A stretch of DNA of 64,000 nt from Macrococcoides animalis (lineage in GTDB: Bacteria; Bacillota; Bacilli; Staphylococcales; Staphylococcaceae): positions 2,170,001-2,234,000 of the forward strand of contig NZ_CP179727.1 of the NCBI RefSeq assembly GCF_047425875.1, written 5' to 3'. Below are positions 44,605-53,965 of this stretch, piece after piece. The notes under the pieces were generated by a model. That model ran no database searches and was not told the origin of the DNA. It saw only the letters and a program-made list of their open reading frames with translations. Within the stretch, counting starts at the first letter, position 1, and the number at the start of each line of letters is the position of its first letter. The position numbers and the translations under genes were made by a program.

Positions 44605-45843
44605 ATGGTACAACGTAAAATTAATGTAACAAGTGAGATCGGAAAATTAAAAACTGTTCTTCTTAAAAGACCAGGGAAAGAGTTAGAAAATTTGACACCT
44701 GACTACTTAGGCGGATTATTATTCGATGATATTCCATTTTTACCAGTAGCTCAAAAAGAACATGATAATTTTGCAAAAGTGCTAAAAGATGAAGGTGTAG
44801 AAGTTTTATACTTAGAAGATTTAATGGAAGAAGCAATTGCAGATGAAAAAATTCGTCGTCAGTTTATCGATCAAGTATTAGATGAATCTCAAAAAACAAC
44901 ATTAGGTCATGAAGCAGAACTTAAAGAATACTTCGCTCAATTATCAAATAAAGAATTAGTTGAAAAAGTGATGGCGGGAGTTCGTAAGGATGAAATTAAA
45001 GCAAAAGGTAATCGCTTAGTAGAATTAATGGATGACCGTTATCCATTCTACTTAGATCCAATGCCAAACCTTTACTTCACACGTGACCCACACGCTACAA
45101 TCGGTAATGGTGTAACAATCAACAGAATGTTCTGGCGTGCACGACGAAGAGAGTCAATGTTTATGGATTATATCATTAAATATCATCCAGACTACAAAGA
45201 TCAAGAAATTCCAGTATGGTTAGACCGTGACTGCCCATTCAACATTGAGGGTGGAGACGAGTTAGTTCTAAGTAAAAATGTATTGGCAATAGGCGTATCA
45301 GAACGTACTTCAGCACAAGCAATTGAACGTTTAGCCAAATCATTATTTGATGATGATTCAAATGATTTTAATAAAGTCGTTGCTGTAGAAATTCCAGTAT
45401 CTAGAACATTCATGCACTTAGATACAGTGTTTACAATGATTGATTATGATAAATTCACAATTCACTCAGGTATTGAGAAAAAAGATGGTCAAATTAATTG
45501 TTATACACTAACCGAGGATCCTAATAATAAAGAACAAATCAAAATTGAACATACAACAAACTTAAAAGAAACATTACAAGATGCTTTAGAAATTGAAAAA
45601 ATCGAATTTATTCCTTGCGGCGGTGGTGACCCAATTATCTCAGCACGTGAACAATGGAATGATGGTTCTAACACATTATGCATCGCACCAGGAGTAGTTA
45701 TCACTTATGATCGTAACTACGTTTCTAACCAATTATTACGTGATAAAGGTATCCGTGTTATTGAAATCACAGGTAGTGAGTTAGTACGCGGAAGAGGGGG
45801 CCCTCGTTGCATGAGCCAACCTTTATTAAGAGAAGAAATCTAA
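44605..45843 (+). CDS. arcA: Arginine deiminase
   Basis: 412 residues. Active-site segments: Asp/Glu in NIEGGDE, HLDTVFTM, and the nucleophile Cys402 in RCMSQP near the C-terminus. It hydrolyses arginine to citrulline and ammonia, the first step of the arginine deiminase (ADI) pathway giving ATP and acid resistance. AAGGAGG precedes the ATG. First gene of the arc operon. Confidence 0.97.
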   Translation: MVQRKINVTSEIGKLKTVLLKRPGKELENLTPDYLGGLLFDDIPFLPVAQKEHDNFAKVLKDEGVEVLYLEDLMEEAIADEKIRRQFIDQVLDESQKTTLGHEAELKEYFAQLSNKELVEKVMAGVRKDEIKAKGNRLVELMDDRYPFYLDPMPNLYFTRDPHATIGNGVTINRMFWRARRRESMFMDYIIKYHPDYKDQEIPVWLDRDCPFNIEGGDELVLSKNVLAIGVSERTSAQAIERLAKSLFDDDSNDFNKVVAVEIPVSRTFMHLDTVFTMIDYDKFTIHSGIEKKDGQINCYTLTEDPNNKEQIKIEHTTNLKETLQDALEIEKIEFIPCGGGDPIISAREQWNDGSNTLCIAPGVVITYDRNYVSNQLLRDKGIRVIEITGSELVRGRGGPRCMSQPLLREEI

Positions 45844-45900
45844 AACAAAGATAATCATAGAACTTAAATAATGAAGCAAGAAAATAAGGAGGAAAATAAA

Positions 45901-46920
45901 ATGTTAACAGGTAAATTATTAAGAAAAGAATTATATGGCAAAAATTTCTTAAAAGAGATGGACTTTACACATGATGAGTTCTTATATTTCATTGAATTAG
46001 CAGAAACATTAAAAGACATGAAGAAAAAAGGAATTCCACATCGATATATGGACGGTAAAAGTATCGCACTACTTTTTGAAAAAGCATCAACACGTACACG
46101 TTGTGCATTTACAGTAGCAGCAATTGATTTAGGTGCTCACCCTGAATATTTAGGTAAAGATGATATTCAATTAGGTAAAAAAGAATCTGTAGAAGATACT
46201 GCTAAAGTATTAGGGCGTATGTTTGATGGTATTGAATTCCGTGGTTTCTCTCAAGAAGTTGTTGAACAATTAGGTGAACATGCAGGCGTGCCAGTATGGA
46301 ATGGTTTAACTGATAAATGGCATCCAACTCAAATGTTAGCAGACTTCTTAACTGTTAAAGAAAAATTCGGTAAATTAGAAGGCATTAACTTCACATATGT
46401 TGGAGATGGCCGTAATAACGTCGCGAACTCAATCATGGTTGCTGGTGCTGAACTAGGTGTTAATATTAGAATTTGTTCACCAAAATCATTATTCCCAGAA
46501 CAAGATGTAATTGATATCGCAAACGAACGTTGCAAACTTGACGGTGGAACATTGATGATTACTGATGATGTTGAAGAAGCAGTAAAAGGTACAGATGTAA
46601 TCTACACTGACGTATGGGTATCAATGGGTGAAGAAGATAAATTCAAAGAACGTATCGAATTATTAACACCTTACCAAGTTAATATGGATATGATTAAAAA
46701 GACTGGCAACGAAGATGTATTATTCTTACATTGCTTACCAGCATTCCATGATACAGAAACGATTTATGGTAAAGATATTAAAGAAAAATACGGCTTAGAT
46801 GCAATGGAAGTAACAGATGAAGTATTTAGAAGTAAACATTCTAGAGTGTTTGACCAAGCTGAAAACAGAATGCACACAATTAAAGCAGTAATGGCAGCTT
46901 TATGTGGGGAAGAAAAATAA
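45901..46920 (+). CDS. arcB: Ornithine carbamoyltransferase, catabolic
   Basis: 339 residues. Carbamoyl phosphate site STRTRCAF and ornithine site HCLPAFHD. In the ADI pathway it splits citrulline to ornithine and carbamoyl phosphate. The ATG at 45901 follows AAGGAGG at good distance; an in-frame ATG at 45871 lies upstream of that site and is rejected. Confidence 0.96.
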   Translation: MLTGKLLRKELYGKNFLKEMDFTHDEFLYFIELAETLKDMKKKGIPHRYMDGKSIALLFEKASTRTRCAFTVAAIDLGAHPEYLGKDDIQLGKKESVEDTAKVLGRMFDGIEFRGFSQEVVEQLGEHAGVPVWNGLTDKWHPTQMLADFLTVKEKFGKLEGINFTYVGDGRNNVANSIMVAGAELGVNIRICSPKSLFPEQDVIDIANERCKLDGGTLMITDDVEEAVKGTDVIYTDVWVSMGEEDKFKERIELLTPYQVNMDMIKKTGNEDVLFLHCLPAFHDTETIYGKDIKEKYGLDAMEVTDEVFRSKHSRVFDQAENRMHTIKAVMAALCGEEK

Positions 46921-46945
46921 TACAAACATATGATTCATTCCAAGA

Positions 46946-46970
46946 CTAAAGAGGCGTATTGCCTCTTTAG
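46946..46970 (+). other. Intercistronic hairpin between arcB and arcD
   Basis: Perfect 10-bp stem CTAAAGAGGC / GCCTCTTTAG with a five-base loop and no T-run. More likely an mRNA stabilising or processing element than a terminator. Confidence 0.7.
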
Positions 46971-47005
46971 TAATACATATCAAACAAAAATTGGAGGGAA
47001 TGAAA

Positions 47006-48430
47006 ATGAGTGAACAAGACAGTAAAAAATTAGGTCTATTCTCACTTGTCGCAATGGTTGTCGGTTCTATGATCGGTGGCGGCGCCTTTAACTTAATTAG
47101 TGACATGGGAGCTTCAGCAGGTGGACTCGCAATTATTATCGGTTGGGTTATTACAGGAATCGGGATGATTGCATTAGGATTTAGTTTTCAAAATTTAACA
47201 ACAATGGAACCAGAACTTGATGGAGGCGTTTATAACTACGCAAAAGCAGGTTTTGGAGATTACATGGGATTTAACTCAGCATGGGGATATTGGATCAGTG
47301 CATTTTTAGGAAACGTTGCATACGGTACATTACTCATGACAGCTGTAGGTAACTTCTTACCAGTATTCAAAGGTGGGGCAAATGTTCCAAGTATTATTGC
47401 AGCATCTGTTCTTTTATGGCTAGTACACTTCTTAATTTTAAAAGGTGTAAAAGGTGCGACATTTATTAATACAGTAGTAACTGTAGCAAAATTAATTCCA
47501 ATCTTTTTATTCATCGTAATGATTATTATTGGGTTTAACTTTGATACATTTATGGCTGGTTTTCATGGCATGACAAAAGGAGTTAGCAATGGCTTTGATA
47601 TGGGCTCATTAATGACTCAAGTAAAAAGTACAATGCTAGTAACTTTATGGGTTTTTATTGGTATTGAAGGTGCAGTAGTGTTCTCAAGTCGTGCTAAAAG
47701 TAGAAGTGATGTAGGTAAAGCAACATTGATTGGTTTAATTGCTGTATTACTTACTTATATGTTAATTACTATTTTAGCACAAGGTGTTGTTGAACAAGGT
47801 AAAATTGCAGATCTGTCAAATCCATCAATGGCTGCAGTATTAGAACAAATTGTAGGTCCATGGGGTGCATCATTTATTAATATTGGGCTTATAATCTCAG
47901 TATTGGGTGCATGGTTAGGATGGACGTTACTTGCTGGTGAAGTTCCATTCTTAGCAGCTAAAGATAATGTATTCCCTGCTTGGTTTGGTAAAGAAAATGC
48001 TAACCATGCTCCGGTCAATTCATTATTAATCACAAACATTTTAGTACAATTATTCTTCTTAACTTTAATATTCACAGATAAAGCATATAACTTTGCATTC
48101 TCACTTGCATCTTCAGCAATCTTAATTCCATATGCTTTTAGTGCATTTTATCAAGTGAAATATGCAATGAAACATAAACAAAGTGGTAAACAATTATTCA
48201 TCGGTATTGTCGCTTCAATTTATGCGATTTGGTTAGTGTATGCAGCAGGTTTAGAGTATTTATTACTTACAATGTTACTTTATTTCCCAGGCATCCTTGT
48301 ATATCAAAAAGTACAAAAAGCAAACAATAAACCGATTTCTGGTATAGATAAAGGCTTATTTATTGGCTTAACTATATTAACAATAGCGGCAATTTACTTT
48401 ATCGTAACTGGCAAAATTACAGTGTTCTAA
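47006..48430 (+). CDS. arcD: Arginine/ornithine antiporter
   Basis: 474 residues, APC superfamily with about 12 to 13 membrane segments. N-terminal APC glycine motif GSMIGGGAFNL, and later WLGWTLLAGEVPF typical of ArcD. It imports arginine in exchange for ornithine without energy cost. GGAGGG precedes the ATG at 47006 by 7 bases. Confidence 0.95.
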   Translation: MSEQDSKKLGLFSLVAMVVGSMIGGGAFNLISDMGASAGGLAIIIGWVITGIGMIALGFSFQNLTTMEPELDGGVYNYAKAGFGDYMGFNSAWGYWISAFLGNVAYGTLLMTAVGNFLPVFKGGANVPSIIAASVLLWLVHFLILKGVKGATFINTVVTVAKLIPIFLFIVMIIIGFNFDTFMAGFHGMTKGVSNGFDMGSLMTQVKSTMLVTLWVFIGIEGAVVFSSRAKSRSDVGKATLIGLIAVLLTYMLITILAQGVVEQGKIADLSNPSMAAVLEQIVGPWGASFINIGLIISVLGAWLGWTLLAGEVPFLAAKDNVFPAWFGKENANHAPVNSLLITNILVQLFFLTLIFTDKAYNFAFSLASSAILIPYAFSAFYQVKYAMKHKQSGKQLFIGIVASIYAIWLVYAAGLEYLLLTMLLYFPGILVYQKVQKANNKPISGIDKGLFIGLTILTIAAIYFIVTGKITVF

Positions 48431-48478
48431 ATATAAAAAACTATAAATTTAAACTCGAATGAACAAGGAGGAAACAAA

Positions 48479-49423
48479 ATGATTAATAAACGTGTTGTAA
48501 TAGCATTAGGAGGCAATGCTATTCAAACTGGAGTAGGTACAAGTGAAGCGCAGCAACTTGCGATTGAAAATACAGTAAGTGAATTAGAAAAATTTGTAAT
48601 GCATGACGTTGAAGTAATTATTTCTCATGGTAATGGACCTCAAGTTGGAGCGATGTTAATTCAACAAAAAGAAAGTGATTCAGAGATGACACCTGCGATG
48701 CCACTTGATGTTTGTGGTGCCATGAGCCAAGGAATGATTGGATATTGGTTCCAAAATGCAGTTTCTAAGATGTTAGATCATTGTCATTTAGAACGTAATG
48801 TCGCTACAATTGTTACACGCGTTGAAGTTGATCCAAATGATGAAGCATTCCAGAATCCAACAAAACCTGTCGGACCATTTTTTACAGAAGAGGAAGCAAA
48901 AAAAGAAATGGATGCTAATCCTGGTATAACATTTAAAGAAGATGCTGGACGTGGTTGGCGTAAAGTCGTAGCGAGCCCACATCCTATTAATATCATTGAA
49001 GCACCAATCATTAATGATTTAGTAGATCATGGCAATATTACAATCTCTTGTGGTGGTGGTGGTGTGCCGGTTGTACGCCTAGAAGAAGGATATCGTGGTG
49101 TTGAAGCAGTTATTGATAAAGACTTTGCGTCAGAAAAATTAGCCGAACTTGTAAATGCAGATATATTATTAATCTTGACAGCGGTAGACCATGTATATTT
49201 AAATTATAATAAACCGGACCAAAAGATGTTAGAGCATATTACGTTAGATGAATTAAATGAATATATTGCTGAAGGTCAATTTGCTAAAGGTAGTATGTTA
49301 CCTAAAATCGAAGCTGCTATTGAATTTGTAAATAGTGGAGAAGATAAAAAAGTAATTATTACTGATTTACAAAATGCTTATAAAGCTTTTGAAGGTACAG
49401 CAGGTACGGTCATTACGAAATAA
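48479..49423 (+). CDS. arcC: Carbamate kinase
   Basis: 314 residues, amino acid kinase fold. N-terminal ALGGNAIQ, SHGNGPQVG, and CGGGGVPV, plus AVIDKDFASEKLA. It makes ATP from carbamoyl phosphate and ADP, the energy-yielding ADI step. AAGGAGG precedes the ATG. Confidence 0.96.
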   Translation: MINKRVVIALGGNAIQTGVGTSEAQQLAIENTVSELEKFVMHDVEVIISHGNGPQVGAMLIQQKESDSEMTPAMPLDVCGAMSQGMIGYWFQNAVSKMLDHCHLERNVATIVTRVEVDPNDEAFQNPTKPVGPFFTEEEAKKEMDANPGITFKEDAGRGWRKVVASPHPINIIEAPIINDLVDHGNITISCGGGGVPVVRLEEGYRGVEAVIDKDFASEKLAELVNADILLILTAVDHVYLNYNKPDQKMLEHITLDELNEYIAEGQFAKGSMLPKIEAAIEFVNSGEDKKVIITDLQNAYKAFEGTAGTVITK

Positions 49424-49437
49424 AGGATAGGTAATTT

Positions 49438-50136
49438 ATGATTTTAAATAACCGTAGTAAGTCTGATTTATTTGAACACCGAGTAAAACAGTTTGCAGAT
49501 TTTATACAAGCTGAGATATCTGAAATTGAAGAAATAAAAGATTATCTTTATTTGAAAGATGTTAAACCAGGACAAATAATATATCAGCAAGGTGATCAAT
49601 CAGAAAAGCTATACATGTTAATCCATGGTTATATTGTGCTCGAAACAAATGATAGTCATGGAAATGAAATGGATATTTTCGTTCATCGTCCACAGATTTT
49701 ACCATTGTCTGCATTATTCTCAGAAACAGATTACAGACAAACGGCTAAAGCATTATATAAAACACAAATCATGTATTTCCAAAAAGAAGCGTTAGAATTT
49801 TTATCGAAAAAATATAACCATATATTGATTCATTTGTTTAAAGAGATGGGTCGCGTAATGGAATCTGAAGATAATCGGATGATTTTATATGCGGGAAAGT
49901 CGATTGAAGAGAAAGTAATTGCATTATTACTATATTTGGGAAAAGAAGTAGGTACTGAAAAAGGTGAATATTATCGTCTTAGGAATATCATTACGGTAAC
50001 GCAATTAAGTCGTATGATTTGTGTTTCAAGGGAATCAACAAGCCAGATGATTAATCGATTTAAAAGAGAAGGTTACATTATTCCAGATAAAGATAAAAAT
50101 CATATGTTAATATCAAAGAAATTAGAATGGCTATAA
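49438..50136 (+). CDS. arcR: Crp/Fnr-family regulator ArcR
   Basis: 232 residues: cyclic-nucleotide-binding-like beta-barrel (about 40-150), dimer helix and C-terminal winged helix with TQLSRMICVSRESTSQMINR. It activates arc genes under oxygen limitation by binding Crp-like sites; the dyad before arcA is a candidate. No Fnr-type N-terminal cysteine cluster is present, so oxygen is not sensed through an Fe-S cluster. Last gene of the operon. Confidence 0.93.
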   Translation: MILNNRSKSDLFEHRVKQFADFIQAEISEIEEIKDYLYLKDVKPGQIIYQQGDQSEKLYMLIHGYIVLETNDSHGNEMDIFVHRPQILPLSALFSETDYRQTAKALYKTQIMYFQKEALEFLSKKYNHILIHLFKEMGRVMESEDNRMILYAGKSIEEKVIALLLYLGKEVGTEKGEYYRLRNIITVTQLSRMICVSRESTSQMINRFKREGYIIPDKDKNHMLISKKLEWL

Positions 50137-50172
50137 AAAAAGAGGGGACAAAAATTTGTCCTCTCTTTTTTA
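50136..50172. terminator. Terminator after arcR
   Basis: 17-bp stem AAAAAAGAGGGGACAAA / TTTGTCCTCTCTTTTTT with one G-U pair; A- and T-flanks also serve the convergent gene. Confidence 0.92.
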
Positions 50173-50183
50173 AAGCAAATATA

Positions 50184-50567
50184 TTATTTTTTTGTTTTTA
50201 AATCATATTTCCAATCTTTATAACCGTTTTTCAACATATAAAGATTTGAATAACCATGTTTTTTAAGCATACGTGCTGCACGGTAACTTGAGATACCATT
50301 GGCATCAACGAAATAAATCGGTTGATCTTTTCGTAGACCTAACATTCTTGTTCTAAAAATCGTCATAGGAATGTTTCTTGCACCGTTAATATGTCCATAA
50401 TCAAAATCTGCTTTTTCACGTAAATCAATAAGCTGTGCTTTTCTTAAACCGCTTTTAAAGTCATCTTGACTTAATTCAGTAACAGCTTTACGATTGATAG
50501 AGTAATTAATTAGAATGTAGACTAACAAAGCAAGAAGTACGATTCCTAAAATATACCATATTGTCAT
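50184..50567 (-). CDS. Membrane-anchored rhodanese-like protein lacking cysteine (YqhL-like)
   Basis: 127 residues: one N-terminal membrane segment (3-21) and a rhodanese domain (about 32-122). The active-site loop that normally carries the catalytic Cys reads VDANGISSYRA; the Cys position is Asp, and the whole protein has no cysteine. Sulfurtransferase activity is therefore not expected. It may act as a binding or scaffold domain. Position next to lipM matches Bacillus yqhL-yqhM. Confidence 0.88.
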   Translation of the reverse strand: MTIWYILGIVLLALLVYILINYSINRKAVTELSQDDFKSGLRKAQLIDLREKADFDYGHINGARNIPMTIFRTRMLGLRKDQPIYFVDANGISSYRAARMLKKHGYSNLYMLKNGYKDWKYDLKTKK

Positions 50568-50676
50568 TTTAGTAGTCCTCCTTTTGTAATCATAGATTTA
50601 TTATAGTAGTTATATCATATGATTTCAAAGTTATTTTACTTTTATTTTGTTTTTATTACTATTTGGGAGTTTTATA

Positions 50677-51519
50677 ATGGAAAATAAGCAAAGAGAAGAA
50701 TGGCTATTTTTAAACACAAAGAAAAATGATCCATATTTTAATATGGCATTAGATGAAGCATTATTAAATTTTGTTTCTGAAGGTAAGTTACCTCCAATTG
50801 TGCGTTTTTATGGTTGGGATCCGGCAACACTTTCCATCGGTTATTTTCAAAAACTAGAAAAAGAAATCGATTTAGACAAGGTGAAAGCAGGAGGATATGG
50901 TCTCGTAAGACGTGCCACAGGTGGGCGCGGGGTACTTCATGATAAAGAGTTAACTTATAGTGTAATTGTACCAGAAGGTCATCCGGAAATGCCGAAGACT
51001 GTGACAGAAGCCTATCGTGTTATTTCTCAAGGATTGCTTGAAGGATTTATTGATCTAGGATTCAATGCCTATTTTGCAGTTCCAGATACAGAAGAAAAAC
51101 GTGCGAAATTAAAAGATCCTAGAAGTTCAGTCTGTTTTGATGCTCCTAGTTGGTATGAATTAGTTGTTGAGGGGCGTAAAATTGCTGGCAGTGCACAAAC
51201 GAGACAAAAAGGTGTGATATTGCAGCATGGGTCGATTTTACAATCTATTGATGTCGATGAATTGTTTGATTTATTTGTCTACCAAAATCCACGTTTGAAA
51301 GATAAAATGAAAAAAGCATTTTATTCTAAAGCTGTGAGTATTCAAGATCTGACAGAGAGAAAAATCACGATTGAAATGATGGAAGAAGCATTCTATAGAG
51401 GTTTTGAAAAAGGTTTAAATAAATCATTAGTACCATATGAACTGACAGAAGAATTAATTGAGGAAACAAATCGGTTGATTGAGAAATATAAAAGTGATGA
51501 GTGGACCTATAAAAAATAA
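50677..51519 (+). CDS. lipM: Octanoyltransferase LipM
   Basis: 280 residues, biotin/lipoate ligase fold. RRATGGRGVLHDKELTY, catalytic Cys153 (SSVCFDAP) and Lys168 (GRKIAGSAQ). It moves octanoyl from acyl carrier protein to the GcvH domain, the start of lipoic acid synthesis, which links it functionally to the gcv genes nearby. ATG 50677 follows GGGAG; an upstream frame is hydrophobic and unsupported. Confidence 0.94.
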   Translation: MENKQREEWLFLNTKKNDPYFNMALDEALLNFVSEGKLPPIVRFYGWDPATLSIGYFQKLEKEIDLDKVKAGGYGLVRRATGGRGVLHDKELTYSVIVPEGHPEMPKTVTEAYRVISQGLLEGFIDLGFNAYFAVPDTEEKRAKLKDPRSSVCFDAPSWYELVVEGRKIAGSAQTRQKGVILQHGSILQSIDVDELFDLFVYQNPRLKDKMKKAFYSKAVSIQDLTERKITIEMMEEAFYRGFEKGLNKSLVPYELTEELIEETNRLIEKYKSDEWTYKK

Positions 51520-51556
51520 AAAATGGTGTGATTCTAATTGGATTCACACCATTTTT
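51519..51556. terminator. Bidirectional terminator between lipM and the lipoprotein gene
   Basis: Stem AAAAATGGTGTGA / TCACACCATTTTT around a 12-base loop, with runs on both sides. Confidence 0.88.
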
Positions 51557-51563
51557 ATGTCAT

Positions 51564-52154
51564 TTATTGGAATTGTATCTCATTAAACTGATCAATTACT
51601 TTTTGTAATGTTTCCTTTCCTTCATTCAATAGAGCTTTGTCTTTTTTATCATAACCTTTTTCAATTTTTGAAATGGCTTTTTTCATGTTTTTATTTGCAT
51701 CTTCAATTTGTTTATGAATTTCCTCAAATGCTTCTGGTGGATTTGATTTTTTAAAGGGTGCTTCATATGTTCTAATCGCGTCGTTAATGGTTGCTTTTAC
51801 TTCACCTAGCTTTAAAGCTACAGATGAATTTTTATTGATTTGATCAATTTTGGTATCTATACTTGCATATGATTCGAATGCAGTCCCTAACTTCGCAGCA
51901 TAATCTTTGAAGTTTTGTGTGTATAAATCATTTGTAATAGTATTGCCACTCTTTGCTTGTTTTAATTCGCTTTCGATACTTGCTAATGTATTATTTTTTG
52001 ATACACGCTTTGTTTTTTCGTTATCGAGTTTATTTTTAACAGTTGAAACTTCTTTTTTTAAGTCATTTTTTTCTTTAGTGAGCTGTTCTGTTTCAGAAGG
52101 TCCGCATGCTGTAAGGATTAAAGTGGTAGATAATAGTAATATTAATTTCTTCAT
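51564..52154 (-). CDS. Uncharacterised coiled-coil lipoprotein
   Basis: 196 residues. Lipoprotein signal with lipobox LTAC (Cys17), then a Lys/Glu-rich coiled coil (about 22-70) and further helices to the end. It resembles the helical YkyA/EMYY-type lipoproteins of Firmicutes in layout only; I do not recognise the family. Anchored outside the membrane. The ATG at 52154 is backed by GAGGCG; single gene between lipM and pepP. Confidence 0.8.
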   Translation of the reverse strand: MKKLILLLSTTLILTACGPSETEQLTKEKNDLKKEVSTVKNKLDNEKTKRVSKNNTLASIESELKQAKSGNTITNDLYTQNFKDYAAKLGTAFESYASIDTKIDQINKNSSVALKLGEVKATINDAIRTYEAPFKKSNPPEAFEEIHKQIEDANKNMKKAISKIEKGYDKKDKALLNEGKETLQKVIDQFNEIQFQ

Positions 52155-52248
52155 AAATGTCACGCCTCAATTCAAATAGTATCTGTTTATATGGTAACAT
52201 ATATATATTGGTATAAAAATGCTTATCTATATAGAGAGGAAGAAAAAA

Positions 52249-53304
52249 ATGAAATTCGAAAAAATGAATCAATTATTCAACGACAAAGCAGTAGAAGCAA
52301 TAGTTATTCTTTCACCATTTAACCGCAGATATTTATCAGGATTTACAGGATCAAGTGGAGCATTAATAGTGTCAAAAGACAAAAAGATTTTAATGACTGA
52401 TTTTAGGTATACAGAACAAGCATCAAAACAAGCACCTGACTTTGAAATCGTAAAGCATGAGAAGCCAATTTTAGAGGAAATTAGTAGCTTTATTCAAGCA
52501 AATGGGTATAAAACGGTAGGTTTTGAAGGGGATTTAATTACTTATCAACAACATCAATCATTATTAAATATTAATTATGAATTAGTAAATATTGCAGGAG
52601 AAGTGGAAAAAATTCGTATGATTAAAGAACCATATGAGATTGAAATCATTCAACAAGCTGCTGATATTGCAGATGCGACGTTTGAGTACATTTTGGAAAT
52701 TACAAAACCAGGTATGTCTGAAATGCAAATTAACAATATGATGGAAATGAAGATGCGTGAACTGGGCGCAACAAGTTCATCATTTGATACTATAGTGGCA
52801 AGTGGTGTGCGTGGAGCATTACCACACGGAGTGGCAAGTGATAAAGTCATTCAATCTGGTGAGATGATTACATTCGATTACGGTGCAATTTATAATGGTT
52901 ATATTTCTGATATTACACGTACGATTGCTGTAGGTGAACCGAGTGAAGAAATGATTAAGATTTATAATGTTGTATTAGAATCTCAATTGAAAGCTCTAAA
53001 TGAAGTCAAGATTGGAATGACTGGTATAGAAGCAGATAAAATTGCACGTGACGTTATCGCTTCATATGGCTATGGAGATAACTTTGGTCATTCATTAGGT
53101 CATGGTATTGGATTAGAAGTACACGAAGGGCCTATGTTATCATATAAATCCCCTCATACATTAGAAGAAAATATGTGCGTTACGTTAGAACCTGGGATAT
53201 ATGTTGAAGGTTTAGGTGGTGTTCGTATTGAAGATGATGTATTAGTTACTAAAAATGGTCTAAAGCGCTTTACACATTCAACAAAAGACCTTATTATTTT
53301 ATAA
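52249..53304 (+). CDS. pepP: Xaa-Pro aminopeptidase (M24 family)
   Basis: 351 residues: creatinase-like N-domain and pita-bread C-domain with metal ligands Asp in FDYGAI and DITRT, His in GHSLGHGIGLEVHE and Glu in LEPGIYVEG and RIEDD. It removes N-terminal residues before proline. The preceding pair yqhT-efp is the Bacillus order; efp handles polyproline translation, so the pair shares a proline theme. ATG 52249 follows GAGGAAG. Confidence 0.93.
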   Translation: MKFEKMNQLFNDKAVEAIVILSPFNRRYLSGFTGSSGALIVSKDKKILMTDFRYTEQASKQAPDFEIVKHEKPILEEISSFIQANGYKTVGFEGDLITYQQHQSLLNINYELVNIAGEVEKIRMIKEPYEIEIIQQAADIADATFEYILEITKPGMSEMQINNMMEMKMRELGATSSSFDTIVASGVRGALPHGVASDKVIQSGEMITFDYGAIYNGYISDITRTIAVGEPSEEMIKIYNVVLESQLKALNEVKIGMTGIEADKIARDVIASYGYGDNFGHSLGHGIGLEVHEGPMLSYKSPHTLEENMCVTLEPGIYVEGLGGVRIEDDVLVTKNGLKRFTHSTKDLIIL

Positions 53305-53328
53305 GAGAGCAAATGAGGAGGAAATTTA

Positions 53329-53886
53329 ATGATTTCAGTAAATGATTTTAAAACGGGTTTAACAATAGAAGTAGAAAACGGAATTTGGAGAGTAATTGAA
53401 TTCCAACACGTAAAACCAGGTAAAGGTGCGGCTTTCGTTCGTTCTAAATTACGTAATTTACGAACTGGTGCAATCCAAGAAAAAACTTTCCGTGCCGGTG
53501 AAAAAGTAGGGAAAGCTCAAATTGATAATAAACGTATGCAGTATTTATATGCATCTGGTGATCAACATGTATTTATGGACAACGAATCTTATGAACAGTT
53601 AGAATTACCAGAAAGCACAATTGAATACGAATTAAAATTCTTGAAAGAAAACATGGAAGTTCACATCCAAATGTACGAAGGTGAAACTTTAGGAGTAGAA
53701 TTACCAAACACTGTTACTTTAGAAGTAACTGAAACAGAACCTGGTATTAAAGGAGATACAGCGCAAGGTGCAACGAAACAAGCGACTGTTGAAACGGGAT
53801 ATGCGTTAAATGTACCTTTATTTGTCAACCAAGGTGATAAACTAATTATTAATACTACAGATGGATCATACGTATCACGCGGATAA
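53329..53886 (+). CDS. efp: Elongation factor P
   Basis: 185 residues, three beta-barrel domains. Lys32 sits at the tip of the KPGKGAAF loop, the position that is modified and reaches the peptidyl transferase centre to rescue polyproline stalling. GAGGAGG precedes the ATG. Ends at a terminator before accB. Confidence 0.97.
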   Translation: MISVNDFKTGLTIEVENGIWRVIEFQHVKPGKGAAFVRSKLRNLRTGAIQEKTFRAGEKVGKAQIDNKRMQYLYASGDQHVFMDNESYEQLELPESTIEYELKFLKENMEVHIQMYEGETLGVELPNTVTLEVTETEPGIKGDTAQGATKQATVETGYALNVPLFVNQGDKLIINTTDGSYVSRG

Positions 53887-53897
53887 TAAATCTTATT

Positions 53898-53930
53898 AAA
53901 AGGCATGCAAACTGCATGTCTTTTATTTTT
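53898..53930 (+). terminator. Terminator after efp
   Basis: 12-bp stem AAAAGGCATGCA / TGCATGTCTTTT (one G-U) and a T-run. Confidence 0.88.
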
Positions 53931-53933
53931 TTC

Positions 53934-53962
53934 TTGTATTGGTCTGACCACTAAGATAAAAT
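53934..53962 (+). promoter_or_regulatory. SigA promoter of accBC
   Basis: TTGTAT (53934-53939), a 17-base spacer and TAAAAT (53957-53962); start predicted near 53969, about 38 bases before accB. The spacer contains a palindrome and the start site is covered by a FapR-like box. Confidence 0.65.
53940..53950 (+). promoter_or_regulatory. GntR/FadR-like palindrome in the accBC promoter
   Basis: TGGTCTGACCA, an 11-base perfect dyad between -35 and -10, matching the TGGTC/GACCA half-sites typical of FadR-subfamily GntR regulators. The binding protein is unknown. Confidence 0.45.
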
Positions 53963-53965
53963 AAA

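Noticed and set aside
45871..45900. Upstream ATG for arcB
   Set aside because: It precedes the AAGGAGG that serves the ATG at 45901.
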